NCBI GenBank assembly: GCA_016839365.1
Contig: JAEOUH010000058.1
Coordinates: 1 to 52,352 of the forward strand
Length of the DNA stretch: 52,352 nucleotides
From: Candidatus Hermodarchaeota archaeon
GTDB lineage: Archaea > Asgardarchaeota > Hermodarchaeia > Hermodarchaeales > Hermodarchaeaceae
Direction: 5' to 3'
The notes under the pieces were generated by a model, which was given only the letters and a program-made list of their open reading frames with translations, was not told where the DNA came from and did no database searches. A program made the translations under genes and the position numbers. Below are positions 41,318-49,693 of this stretch, piece after piece. Positions within the stretch are counted from its first letter, which is position 1, and each line of letters begins with the position of its first letter.

Positions 41318-42748
41318 CTAGATGTCGCCTTTTCGGAGTAGCCAACGTTGTCGGCTCTCGTCCCATCTATCTGCTGTTTGCGTAAACAACTGAGGGCTGA
41401 AGCTGGGCTCATACCGGAAAATTGTGACGTTCGAGACCCCGTCAATCTGTTCGAAGGTTTGAACTAAAAGTCCCGTTATCGAAGAACAACGACTGGGTCG
41501 ATGGAACGAAAATGTCACCCCTACATCGGTCTCTACTGAATAGGTATATGGCAGAATTGAGATTAGCCGATAAATAGGTTCCAAAGCCTTAGGCGAACAT
41601 TCGATGCAGAATTTGACCAGCTCTTCTAACTCTGGAGTATCATACCATACTGAGGGATAAAACACACCTGCCTCTATGAGTTTCTTTTGACGGTTCCAAA
41701 TTGTTTTCCTGGAAATGGAATATCCGTGTTGTTCCAACACCTTTTGGCGAATTTCGGTGTGCTGCTTTTCTCCGAAAACATAGGGTGTTGACGCAAGGAT
41801 GTAATCAATTCTATCAAAATGAATCGGTTCAGAAAAAAACTGTTTTCGTGGTGGTAAATGTTCACGATCATGGTTTGAAATGAATCGTAGCAGGTCTATG
41901 GAGTATGTGTCATCATTCAATATCCAATTTCCGGTCAATACGTTATAGTTTTCGAAGGAAATGTCAATACGAAAACTACGCATTCGAAAATAGGTTGATT
42001 TCTCAAGAAAGTTTGATTTTAGCCACTTCATTCGTTGTTCAAGCATTTGAAGGCCGGAAGGCTGGTCTGGAACTGAAAAATGGAAAAAGCCATCACGATA
42101 ATTATGGTCGAAGTTTATCCGGCGAAGAAACAATGGTGGCGTTCGTCGAAAATGCCTTTCCATCTCTTCTGAGGCGTCAAGAGAGCGTGTTCGAAAATCG
42201 ATTTCAAATAATGCTAGTCGGAATTTTCCGAAATCTAGATTATATATGACAGCAAAAGAAAATGCCTGTCGTAGTTGTGTTAACTCATTCCTAACAATTC
42301 GTGATGTTGTTGAAAGTCGTTGAGCAAGTTCATATTGGGTCAATTCAGGATTTTTATGTAATTCTTCAATAAGATGAATCTGTCGTGGAGTTAGCTGTCC
42401 CTTTGGAGTTGATACAGCTGTGGAGGCTATGATGTTGATTATTCGTTGAGTGTTCGTAATTTGGTATCGATCAATAATATTTAGTCGATATTTCAAACCA
42501 TCTGCAGTACTTCGACCTTTACGGAAGGTTAGGTGTGAAAACTGTGAATGTGATGGATACAGCTTTTCTTCCTCTGTAAGGTCTATGCCATCAACGCGTT
42601 TGAGGAAGAGAAGCACATTGGTGAGGAAACAGCGTAAATTCTCTTGATCTTCAACTGGTTCAGAACGGGTAATGATTTTTTCGATCAATTTCGTGTCAAT
42701 AGGGTTTTCCCAATTCTTTGAGTTGGTGGGTCTACTTTTTCTGGCCAT
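41318..42748 (-). CDS. Large two-helix-turn-helix regulator-like protein, paralogue 2
   Basis: A 476-residue protein related to those at 36189 and 42767. A helical N-terminal part (LTNVLLFLKRVDGIDLTEEE) is followed by a winged helix (LTPRQIHLIEELHKNPELTQ, then YELAQRLSTTSRIVRNELTQ) at about 118-165. The middle domain has INFDHNYRDGFFHFSVPDQP. A second helix-turn-helix is near 335-365 (GYSISRKTIWNRQKKLIEAG), and an AsnC/Lrp-like domain ends in RWLLRKGDI. The ATG at 42748 has a strong Shine-Dalgarno (GGAGGAG). It follows its closest paralogue by 18 bases and is convergent with the broken ligase, 6 bases away. Ligand and target unknown. Confidence 0.72.
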   Translation of the reverse strand: MARKSRPTNSKNWENPIDTKLIEKIITRSEPVEDQENLRCFLTNVLLFLKRVDGIDLTEEEKLYPSHSQFSHLTFRKGRSTADGLKYRLNIIDRYQITNTQRIINIIASTAVSTPKGQLTPRQIHLIEELHKNPELTQYELAQRLSTTSRIVRNELTQLRQAFSFAVIYNLDFGKFRLALFEIDFRTRSLDASEEMERHFRRTPPLFLRRINFDHNYRDGFFHFSVPDQPSGLQMLEQRMKWLKSNFLEKSTYFRMRSFRIDISFENYNVLTGNWILNDDTYSIDLLRFISNHDREHLPPRKQFFSEPIHFDRIDYILASTPYVFGEKQHTEIRQKVLEQHGYSISRKTIWNRQKKLIEAGVFYPSVWYDTPELEELVKFCIECSPKALEPIYRLISILPYTYSVETDVGVTFSFHRPSRCSSITGLLVQTFEQIDGVSNVTIFRYEPSFSPQLFTQTADRWDESRQRWLLRKGDI

Positions 42749-42766
42749 GCTCAGTTCTCCTCCGTC

Positions 42767-44164
42767 CTATATGTCTCCATCCTGAATTTGCCATTTCTGT
42801 TCTGCTGTATTCCAACGCTTAACTATCCCGGGAAAATACTTCCTTGGCAATCTTACTTGATAACGAAGTAATTTCAAATCCGAAACTCCTCTTTGATGGT
42901 GGATTTTTCGAATTAATTGAGGGGTAAGAGTTGCTGAGTGGACAGGACGCTGGATTATTAACACGCATCCCGAATCTGTATTGACAATCATGACAGAGGG
43001 AAGAAATGCAGAAATTGCACGAATGGATGAAGTAGCCTTTGAGGTGCAAAACACGACCAGAACCAAGTCTTCATCAAAAGCGGGGATTTGTAGTCCAATT
43101 GTTGGGAATCCCGCTTTTTCTTTTCGAAGGCGCTGTTCTTTCTTCCAAATCGATTTTTTTGAGTAGTTAATGCCATACTGCTTCAAGAGTGTCTGCTTAT
43201 AATCAGAATGACCGATTGGTCCAGATGAATATAACGTGTCAACTAAGAGAAAATCTGCGTGGTCAAACCAGAACGGCTCTGTAAAGTCAAATCCTCGTGG
43301 TTGGGGAAGTGTGTCTAAAGAACTGTGGCCGTAATCAAAAGGAACCTGTGAGACAATTTCAGGCTCGATCGAAAACCCATGTGTAGAAGGATCATACATC
43401 TCGAACGTTATGGATTGATACAATCCGAGAGCCTGAACAAGATGGCATTCCATGAAGAACTCATCTTGAAGCCAACGCACCCGCGCTTCAAACATTTTAT
43501 CTGCATCATGTTGGTTGGGATACCGGTAAATCAGGGCTCCTCGCCGCATATTTTGATCGATACGATATGTCCGGAGAAAACCCCGGTGTCGGTCTACGTA
43601 ATCCTCAAGTTTCTTTGTATGTTCAATTGATTTTGTTTCAAAAAAAATCATCTTCATAATGAGGTGAAATCGATGTGGGTCCACCCGGGTTAAAATCCGA
43701 AAGGCATAATCTTGTTCTAGTTCTGACAAATCCTTTGTTATGGTTCTAGGTGTTGTTCCCACCCTCCTTGCCAGTAAATATTTTGGGAGAGTTGGATCTT
43801 GGTTCAATTGCCAAAGAATCTGTGCCTTTCGTGTAGATAATGTCACTTGGCCCCGTGTGGGAACATTGCTGGTTAATAAATCTGCCATCAAATCGGGCTT
43901 ATCTAGGCAGTACAAATCAATTAGCCGCAAGCGATAATACAAGGCTTCTGCCACGTTTTGCCATTCTGTCTGGTCAATATGCGAAAAATGCAAATTAGGA
44001 GGGAATTTCTTTTCAGCGTCGGTCAGTGATTTATCTTGAATGCACTTAATGCAAAGGATTACATTCTGTAACAGGTTTTTCATATCACTCTGATCAGAGA
44101 TGTCCAAACGGGATAGAATGCGTTTCTCCAGCGTTTCTAAAGGTTCTTTAGATCCAATGGCCAT
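42767..44164 (-). CDS. Large two-helix-turn-helix regulator-like protein, paralogue 3
   Basis: A 465-residue protein, closest to the one encoded directly downstream; the last residues (RWNTAEQKWQIQDGDI) match its end. N-terminal helical part: LLQNVILCIKCIQDKSLTDA. First winged helix at about 113-160: LSTRKAQILWQLNQDPTLPK and LLARRVGTTPRTITKDLSEL. Second near 325-350: INYSKKSIWKKEQRLRKEKA. The C-terminal ACT-like part (LVLVVFCTSKATSSIRAISA) suggests small-molecule sensing. GAGGG lies 8 bases before ATG 44164. The two genes form an operon. Duplication in tandem plus a third copy 5 kb away suggests local expansion. I can name no known regulator with this layout. Confidence 0.72.
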   Translation of the reverse strand: MAIGSKEPLETLEKRILSRLDISDQSDMKNLLQNVILCIKCIQDKSLTDAEKKFPPNLHFSHIDQTEWQNVAEALYYRLRLIDLYCLDKPDLMADLLTSNVPTRGQVTLSTRKAQILWQLNQDPTLPKYLLARRVGTTPRTITKDLSELEQDYAFRILTRVDPHRFHLIMKMIFFETKSIEHTKKLEDYVDRHRGFLRTYRIDQNMRRGALIYRYPNQHDADKMFEARVRWLQDEFFMECHLVQALGLYQSITFEMYDPSTHGFSIEPEIVSQVPFDYGHSSLDTLPQPRGFDFTEPFWFDHADFLLVDTLYSSGPIGHSDYKQTLLKQYGINYSKKSIWKKEQRLRKEKAGFPTIGLQIPAFDEDLVLVVFCTSKATSSIRAISAFLPSVMIVNTDSGCVLIIQRPVHSATLTPQLIRKIHHQRGVSDLKLLRYQVRLPRKYFPGIVKRWNTAEQKWQIQDGDI

Positions 44165-44575
44165 AAATAAACCCTCAGCTAATCCAATGTTATAGTCGCG
44201 CGTCGAACGAAGTTGGAATTGGTCCGCAGGCGACTTTTATGCTTCCAAGTTCTATTTTATTGTTATATTTTCTAGATATGCGCAGGCAGATTTGAAAAAT
44301 AAGGTATTTCCATTCTCTCTTTGCCATTTCAACTTCTCTTATTCATTTTATTCTCGAAATATTCCAAAAATTGAGGTTATAATGGATTTGAACGGTTAAA
44401 AACCCTCATTCTTTTGATTTATAGCCATAAAGGAGGATGTAAAATAAGCATGGAGGGGAGACCACTCTCCATGTGTTTTCTTTTGCCTGTTAATTTTAGG
44501 TATACTCATCAGTACATTTAAAACAAAGAGGTTAGTTGATGCCGCCCAACGATTGGGACGTCGTGTTGACTGGAA
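44165..44575. other. Divergent intergenic region with one hairpin
   Basis: About 410 AT-rich bases between the helix-turn-helix pair and mobA. CATGGAG (44449-44455) and CTCCATG (44467-44473) form a 7-bp stem with an 11-base loop followed by TGTTTTCTTTT, which looks like a terminator although no gene was seen before it; a short regulatory RNA from about 44340 is conceivable. AGGAGG at 44431-44436 has no credible start codon after it. ATTTAAAAC at about 44515 may be the mobA TATA box. Confidence 0.4.
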
Positions 44576-45211
44576 ATGACTGTGAAACCTGTTAGTATAG
44601 CAATTCTTGCTGGTGGTCAAAGCGATCGTTTCAAGCCCTCCAAAGCTCTTGCCTCGGTGGCCGATAAACCGTTGTTTCTTCATGTAGTAGATGCCTGTGA
44701 AGCATATTCGGATGAAATTTTTGTTGTCGTCCATTCAATGACTGAACGTGACCAATTTTCAGCACATTTTCCCAAAGAAAAAATCATCACAGATATCGCA
44801 AGCGACGTACGTGGTCCATTAGTTGGTGCACTCACGGCATTTGAGCATGCCCAGAATCCATACACGCAACTCCTGCCTTGTGATTCACCCCTCATCCACG
44901 AGATGTTCTTTGAAATCATGTGGAGTATGGTAGAAAACCATCATGCCGCTGTTCCACGCTGGCCTAATGGGTGGGTGGAACCACTGCACTCCGTCTTCGC
45001 AACCGAGATTGCTCAAGAAGTTGCGGCACAATGTCTCGAAAACCATGAACCCCGAATGCAATGCCTAATCGATAACATTGGACGGGTCATCTATCTTTCA
45101 ACCAAAGCCTTGGCGAGGTTCGATTCCAAACTATTCACATTCACGAACGTCAACACCCCCTCGGATCTTTATCGCATTGAGCAAAGCCTTCGTCGTCAGC
45201 CTCAGCGTTAG
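44576..45211 (+). CDS. mobA: Molybdenum cofactor guanylyltransferase
   Basis: A 211-residue nucleotidyltransferase that attaches GMP to molybdopterin, making the dinucleotide cofactor used by FwdB/FwdD. AILAGGQSDRFKPSKAL is the GTP-binding loop; TDIASDVRGPLVGALTAF and LLPCDSPLI (metal-binding Asp) follow the MobA pattern, as does RWPNGWVEPLHSVF. The length is normal. A related MobA-like domain (for example in CTP-using enzymes) cannot be ruled out, but the RWPNGWVEPL region favours MobA. No clear Shine-Dalgarno precedes the ATG. Confidence 0.87.
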   Translation: MTVKPVSIAILAGGQSDRFKPSKALASVADKPLFLHVVDACEAYSDEIFVVVHSMTERDQFSAHFPKEKIITDIASDVRGPLVGALTAFEHAQNPYTQLLPCDSPLIHEMFFEIMWSMVENHHAAVPRWPNGWVEPLHSVFATEIAQEVAAQCLENHEPRMQCLIDNIGRVIYLSTKALARFDSKLFTFTNVNTPSDLYRIEQSLRRQPQR

Positions 45212-45314
45212 ATGAAGCTCACATTTTTGTGATAAATAAAGCTTAGCTCTAACACCGGAAGCCTATTGGGGGAGTCTCGTATAGAAACTACCACTGAGCT
45301 AGGAAGTGTGTAAT

Positions 45315-45947
45315 ATGGAAATCAAAGTTTTAGGGATCTGTGGGTCTCCGAAGAAAGAAAAATCAAGCTCAGAATACTTACTCGCCCAAGCATTGGAAGC
45401 AGCAAAAACCATTGGTGAAGTCGAAACGGAGCTCTTGCGTCTAGCGGACTATAGCATCCTGCCGTGCACAGGATGTGACAACTGCGTTCGACAAAAACCC
45501 TGCCCTGAAGACGCTAAAGATGATGTTCCCAAGGTGCTTGATAAAATGGAGGCTGCACAAGGCATCATCTTTGCCAGCCCCTCCTACTTTTCTACTGTGC
45601 CTGGTCTTCTCAAAAATCTTATCGACCGCTCGCGAACCCGAAAAATGCTTGATCATAGACTCCGCGACAAAATCGTTGGAATCCTCGTGGCAGCAGGTCT
45701 CCGACACGGTGGTCAAGAAACCACTGCAAGCACGATCATCAATTACGCGCTCAGTCAAGGAATGATTGTGGCTGGTGGCGTTGGAAATCCTGTGACGGAA
45801 GCCTGGGCTGGAATGACCGGATTACAAGCCGATGGTTTTACCTGGCGAGGAACCCCCAAAGATGAAATCGCCATCAGGAACAGCCAACTAGTCGGTGAAC
45901 GGATAGCAACCCTGGCGCAATTAATTTCCAGAAAACCTGAAACATGA
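45315..45947 (+). CDS. NAD(P)H-dependent FMN reductase / iron-sulfur flavoprotein
   Basis: A 210-residue flavodoxin-fold protein. The FMN phosphate loop is GICGSPKKEKSSSEYLL, and the flavin-stacking segment is FASPSYFSTVPGLLKNLIDR. Between them, CTGCDNCVRQKPCPEDAKDD carries a compact cysteine motif (CxxCxxC plus C), which in related archaeal proteins holds a [4Fe-4S] cluster. It would pass electrons between ferredoxin or NAD(P)H and an acceptor. ATG 45315 is preferred to GTG 45306 because AGGAAG lies upstream and the chain begins MEIKVLGICGSP. It is convergent with the CPBP gene, 8 bases away. Confidence 0.87.
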   Translation: MEIKVLGICGSPKKEKSSSEYLLAQALEAAKTIGEVETELLRLADYSILPCTGCDNCVRQKPCPEDAKDDVPKVLDKMEAAQGIIFASPSYFSTVPGLLKNLIDRSRTRKMLDHRLRDKIVGILVAAGLRHGGQETTASTIINYALSQGMIVAGGVGNPVTEAWAGMTGLQADGFTWRGTPKDEIAIRNSQLVGERIATLAQLISRKPET

Positions 45948-45955
45948 TAAATAGA

Positions 45956-47314
45956 TCAACCAACTCTGTAGCCTTTTTCTTCCCAGATTTTACGCATCAC
46001 GGGGTGCTCTTTCAAGAAGGCATCGACTTCCACCTTAGGCACTCGGTTAAATGGACATGAGAAGTTCACGCACCGGAGACACAACCACCCAAAGAGAATA
46101 GCTCCCAGGACGATAGCGCCAAACAATGCAAACACCAAGAACAACCATTGTTGAGCCCACACCAGAAAAGGAAAGGGGAATCCAATCATAATCGCAACCC
46201 CAATAACCGTCTGGACCTGCTCGGATCGGCTCATGGGCGCTGGATTATACTTCCATAGCTTGAAGAGCCCATAATTGGCATGACACCGGAGAGTTCGACC
46301 TTCGTTGCCATAATGGGGACAATGACTGCAAAGAATCTTATTCTCCCAAATCTGCAGAAAGAAAATCGCATAAACAATCCAAATGAGAAGGAAAATCCAC
46401 ATTCCGGCGAGTAATAAGCCTAGCACTACTGGGATGAGGATGGTCACGAAACCCAAAGCAAACATCACTAGCGGCTTCGCTTCGAACATTCGGAGCAGCT
46501 GTCCTTTCGCATCTGAGGTTCCAATCCACGTGATAGCAAACAGAAACAAGAAGGCCACTGTCCCAATTAATCCGGCTTCAGGTCCCACAATGCCCCCCGT
46601 GAGTATTTCTGGACCGAGATTTTGATACTGGTACAAACCTTGGCCCCGGATTCCAATGATATAATACAGGACGAAATTCCATCCGAAATGTAGACCTATT
46701 GGCAACCAAAGGTTTCGAGTGCGAGCGAAAGATAAGCCTAACCAGATACCCGCGATGAAAAGGTTGCAAAACATGATGATGGCTGGGACTGGCGGAAGCG
46801 CGAAGAAGAGGAAGATACTTGGAGTGTGGAACATTGCGAACATGAATGCTGTAATGAGGATCGCAAACGGCGCTGTGATCCGGGTTGCTAGGTTCTGCTG
46901 AATGTAACCTCGGCTACCCATTTCCTCTCCGATTGCTACTATGGCGGTGTTTAACCCATACACCGTCAGGGCTCCTAAAAGAAGACCCAGTGGCTGGCCC
47001 AAATAATCGGGAGTGAGGCTGATCCAGCCTAAGAGGACTTGAAGCCACATTACAAGGAAAACCACGAGACCAGCGAATACAATACCTAGGAGCAATTGGA
47101 GCCACCAGGTTCGGGAAAAGCGAAAACCCAACTCCTCAGGCTTCTGTTGGTCCACGTATATCCACAGGAGCAAGACAACGAGAATGAGGATATAGTAGTA
47201 AAGCTCTCCCACAATAGGAATTAAGTATGTCAGCGTGGTGAGTATCAAAGTGAAGACGAAGAAGACTACGGCTGTTAGCCATCGTGGAATTCGAGGTTCC
47301 GCTGACTCAATCAT
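45956..47314 (-). CDS. CPBP intramembrane protease-like protein with cysteine-rich C-terminal extension
   Basis: A 452-residue membrane protein. The N-terminal part (about 1-250) is a CPBP protease with EEMGSRG (Glu130, Glu131, Arg135), FAMFHTPS (His163) and LHFGWNF (His209). The rest is unusual: four or more extra helices with cytoplasm-facing cysteine pairs CSHCPHYG (Cys329, Cys332) plus Cys344, and CLRCVNFSC (Cys412, Cys415, Cys420), enough for a metal site. Ordinary CPBP proteins end near 250-300 residues. ATG 47314 is chosen over the in-frame start at 47362 since AGGTTCACGC lies before it. It is divergent from the kor operon; whether it has a part in redox sensing is unknown. Confidence 0.8.
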   Translation of the reverse strand: MIESAEPRIPRWLTAVVFFVFTLILTTLTYLIPIVGELYYYILILVVLLLWIYVDQQKPEELGFRFSRTWWLQLLLGIVFAGLVVFLVMWLQVLLGWISLTPDYLGQPLGLLLGALTVYGLNTAIVAIGEEMGSRGYIQQNLATRITAPFAILITAFMFAMFHTPSIFLFFALPPVPAIIMFCNLFIAGIWLGLSFARTRNLWLPIGLHFGWNFVLYYIIGIRGQGLYQYQNLGPEILTGGIVGPEAGLIGTVAFLFLFAITWIGTSDAKGQLLRMFEAKPLVMFALGFVTILIPVVLGLLLAGMWIFLLIWIVYAIFFLQIWENKILCSHCPHYGNEGRTLRCHANYGLFKLWKYNPAPMSRSEQVQTVIGVAIMIGFPFPFLVWAQQWLFLVFALFGAIVLGAILFGWLCLRCVNFSCPFNRVPKVEVDAFLKEHPVMRKIWEEKGYRVG

Positions 47315-47392
47315 GGCGTGAACCTGTATCGTCTTTCCATAAAACTTTAGGTGCTCATGCAAACTCTCGATGCGAACCCTTAGCTACTCTCC

Positions 47393-47399
47393 GAGGAGG
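47393..47399 (+). promoter_or_regulatory. Shine-Dalgarno that decides the korD start
   Basis: GAGGAGG is a near-perfect Shine-Dalgarno. In the ferredoxin frame the next codons are a stop (47402-47404), ATA, ATT, CCG. No ATG, GTG or TTG follows until deep inside the gene. The ATT at 47408 is 8 bases from the last G, the usual spacing. Confidence 0.7.
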
Positions 47400-47407
47400 A
47401 ATAAATA

Positions 47408-47656
47408 ATTCCGCGGCAAATCAAAGTCACTGTTGAAGAAAATCTGTGTAAAGGGTGTGGCATTTGCATCCTCTTTTGTCCTACCAAAATCCTTGAAGAG
47501 GGAAGAATCACAGCGTGGGGAGGACAAAGCCCTTGTCTCAAAGAGGGGGGTGCAACCAAATGCATGCTAGTCCAAGGCAAGCAAGGCGTAGCTTGTCGGC
47601 TTTGTGAGAAACGGTGTCCTGATGCAGCAATAGTGATTGAGGTGGAAGAACAATGA
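47408..47656 (+). CDS. korD: 2-oxoacid:ferredoxin oxidoreductase delta (ferredoxin) subunit, ATT or ATA start
   Basis: An 82-residue two-cluster ferredoxin subunit that receives electrons from KorAB. The first cluster is CKGCGICILFCP; the second uses one Cys in ATKCMLV and CRLCEKRCPDAAI. All eight cysteines for two [4Fe-4S] clusters are present. The frame is closed by TAA at 47402 and contains no ATG, GTG or TTG before the first cluster. The likely start is ATT at 47408 (giving xPRQIKVTVEENLC), or ATA at 47405, served by GAGGAGG. A single-base change or error from ATG to ATT would also explain it. The stop overlaps the korA ATG (ATGA). An unusual start codon would give low synthesis. Confidence 0.85.
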   Translation: MPRQIKVTVEENLCKGCGICILFCPTKILEEGRITAWGGQSPCLKEGGATKCMLVQGKQGVACRLCEKRCPDAAIVIEVEEQ

Positions 47657-48789
47657 AGGCTGGATTGCATTTTGTGGATGGTGGCACTGCCTGCGCCGAA
47701 GGTGCAATTTACGCGGGGTGCCGCTTCTTTGCAGGCTACCCCATTACTCCTGCGACAAGTATCGTTGAGTGGATGGCCAAACGACTCCCCCAAAAGAAAG
47801 GTTACTACCTCCAAATGGAAGACGAAATCGCCTCCATAGCCGCCATCATTGGAGCCTCCTGGGCGGGAGGGAAAGCGATGACTGCCACCTCAGGACCCGG
47901 TTTCAGCCTCATGCAAGAAAACCTCGGTTATGCCTACCTCACGGAAACACCGTTGGTTGTTGTCGATGCCCAACGATCAGGTCCTAGTACTGGCCAAGCT
48001 ACCATGCCTGGCCAACAAGACATTATGCAGGCAAGGTATGGGACACACGGAGACGTAGCGCCGATTGCTTTCTGTCCATGGTCAGTGCAAGAAATGTTTG
48101 AGTTTACAATTCATGCATTCAACTACGCTGAGCGCTTCCGGACACCAACTCTTGTCATGACGGATGGCGAAATCAGCTATATGCGGGAAGCTCTCCAGAT
48201 TCCCAAATCCGGCGAGTTCCCCGTTATTGACCGGCAACGCCTTACAAAGAAACATTCCTCTCCAGATGAGATCTTCTTACGCTACGAAATGCCACGGTTT
48301 GGCGATGGAATGAACCTCCTAGTGACAGGTTCAGCCCATCGACCAACTGGAGTTCGCGATTACACCCCACATTTTCATCGAGCAACCATTAACTGGCTGT
48401 TTGAGAAGAGTCGCCAGGCTGGAGTTGCCCTGAATGCGGAGGGACTAGATGTGGATGTCTTGCATCTCGACTCTGCATCCACTGCTGTACTTAGCTTTGG
48501 AGCCTCAGCTCGACCCGCTTATCAGGCAGTCCTTACTGCAAGGAAGAACGGATCCGATGTCGGTTTTGTTCGGTTGAAAACACTATGGCCCTTGCCTGAA
48601 CAACGGCTCCTCGAGGTTTTTGCTAATGTTCAGCGGATCTTCGTTGTGGAAATGAACATGGGAATGATGGTCAACGAAATTGCTCGAATTGCTAAACATG
48701 CCACAGTTGTCAGCATACCAAAAGTGGCAGGGGAGGTCCATCAATCGAGTGAAATCCTCGATCGAATCATGGAGGATGAATCTGTATGA
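47653..48789 (+). CDS. korA: 2-oxoacid (2-oxoglutarate):ferredoxin oxidoreductase alpha subunit
   Basis: A 378-residue subunit with the pyrimidine-binding fold. HFVDGGTACAEGAIYAGCRF, FFAGYPITPATSIVEWMA and SGPGFSLMQENLGYAYLTET match KorA; the full-length arrangement with a C-terminal VxRLKTLWPLPE (transketolase C-like) domain also fits. The enzyme converts 2-oxoglutarate, CoA and ferredoxin to succinyl-CoA, CO2 and reduced ferredoxin, or the reverse. The order D-A-B-C and the separate gamma gene fit Kor, but a related 2-oxoacid specificity (branched-chain, Vor) cannot be excluded. It overlaps korD and korB by 4 bases each, so the operon is tightly coupled. Confidence 0.92.
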   Translation: MKAGLHFVDGGTACAEGAIYAGCRFFAGYPITPATSIVEWMAKRLPQKKGYYLQMEDEIASIAAIIGASWAGGKAMTATSGPGFSLMQENLGYAYLTETPLVVVDAQRSGPSTGQATMPGQQDIMQARYGTHGDVAPIAFCPWSVQEMFEFTIHAFNYAERFRTPTLVMTDGEISYMREALQIPKSGEFPVIDRQRLTKKHSSPDEIFLRYEMPRFGDGMNLLVTGSAHRPTGVRDYTPHFHRATINWLFEKSRQAGVALNAEGLDVDVLHLDSASTAVLSFGASARPAYQAVLTARKNGSDVGFVRLKTLWPLPEQRLLEVFANVQRIFVVEMNMGMMVNEIARIAKHATVVSIPKVAGEVHQSSEILDRIMEDESV

Positions 48790-49691
48790 CCCAACCCAAT
48801 CCATCTATAGGCAAATCCCAGCGGTACTATCGTGAAACCTATCTGCGGAATCTTCCTAGCGCGTTTTGTGCTGGATGCGGAAATGGAACTATCCTCAACG
48901 CCTTTGTTAGAGCAGTCGATGAACTGATTACAGCTAAAGAACTCAAACAGCAAGACATTCTGGCAATTTCGGGCATTGGCTGTTCAGCTTGGATTCCGAG
49001 CCCACATTTCCGGGGCGACACCCTACACACAACACATGGTCGCCCAATCGCCTTTGCCACCGGCGCTAAAGTCATGAACCCCAAATTGAATGTCGTTGTC
49101 TTTACAGGCGATGGGGACGGGGCGGCGATTGGTGGAAACCACCTCATTCACGCCGCTAGACGAAACATCCCAATGACGGTCATCCTGGTAAACAACCTTA
49201 ACTATGGCATGACGGGAGGCCAATCAGCTCCCACCACTCCTCTCCACGTTCAGACCTCCACCTATCCCCAGCATCCAGAAGCACCATTTGATCTCACCCG
49301 ATTGGTGGAGGGAGCCGGAGCAAGCTTCATCGCAAGGTGGACAACCTTCTATGTTGATGAACTCATCCGAACCATTAAAGATGCGATGCTGCATCCAGGC
49401 TTTGCGTTCATTGAAATCATTGCCCAATGCCCCACTTATGCTGCCCGGTTCTTAACCGAGTATCAAGGCACCTTGTCTCCTGATGAACGGGAACAATATC
49501 GCCGCCATCCAGGGGCCTGGATGCTCAAGGCCCTGAAGGGCAAAAAGAAAGGAGAAGCGTTAGGCTATCCCCGATATCAACTCACCTTGAAGGATACGCT
49601 CATGGAATTAGGAATCTTCAAGCGTGAACAACGGCCAACCCTAATTGACCATTTGCAGGGGCTATGGGGTTTGACGGAGGTCGATAAGTAA
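48786..49691 (+). CDS. korB: 2-oxoacid:ferredoxin oxidoreductase beta subunit
   Basis: A 301-residue thiamine-diphosphate-binding subunit. FCAGCGNGTILNAF carries two cluster cysteines; SGIGCSAWIPS and TLHTTHGRPIAFATG are family motifs; GDGDGAAIGGNHLIHAARR and NLNYGMTGGQSAPTTP form the ThDP/metal loop. The third and fourth cluster ligands lie further on (QCPTYAARF). The start ATG overlaps the korA stop codon by four bases, and korC begins two bases after its stop codon. Length and motifs are normal. Together with KorA this makes the catalytic core. Confidence 0.94.
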   Translation: MTQPNPSIGKSQRYYRETYLRNLPSAFCAGCGNGTILNAFVRAVDELITAKELKQQDILAISGIGCSAWIPSPHFRGDTLHTTHGRPIAFATGAKVMNPKLNVVVFTGDGDGAAIGGNHLIHAARRNIPMTVILVNNLNYGMTGGQSAPTTPLHVQTSTYPQHPEAPFDLTRLVEGAGASFIARWTTFYVDELIRTIKDAMLHPGFAFIEIIAQCPTYAARFLTEYQGTLSPDEREQYRRHPGAWMLKALKGKKKGEALGYPRYQLTLKDTLMELGIFKREQRPTLIDHLQGLWGLTEVDK

Positions 49692-49693
49692 TC

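Noticed and set aside
44450..44518. Possible 22-codon peptide after AGGAGG in the mobA upstream region
   Set aside because: The spacing from the Shine-Dalgarno to the ATG is about 14 bases and the peptide looks random; the ATG lies inside a hairpin.
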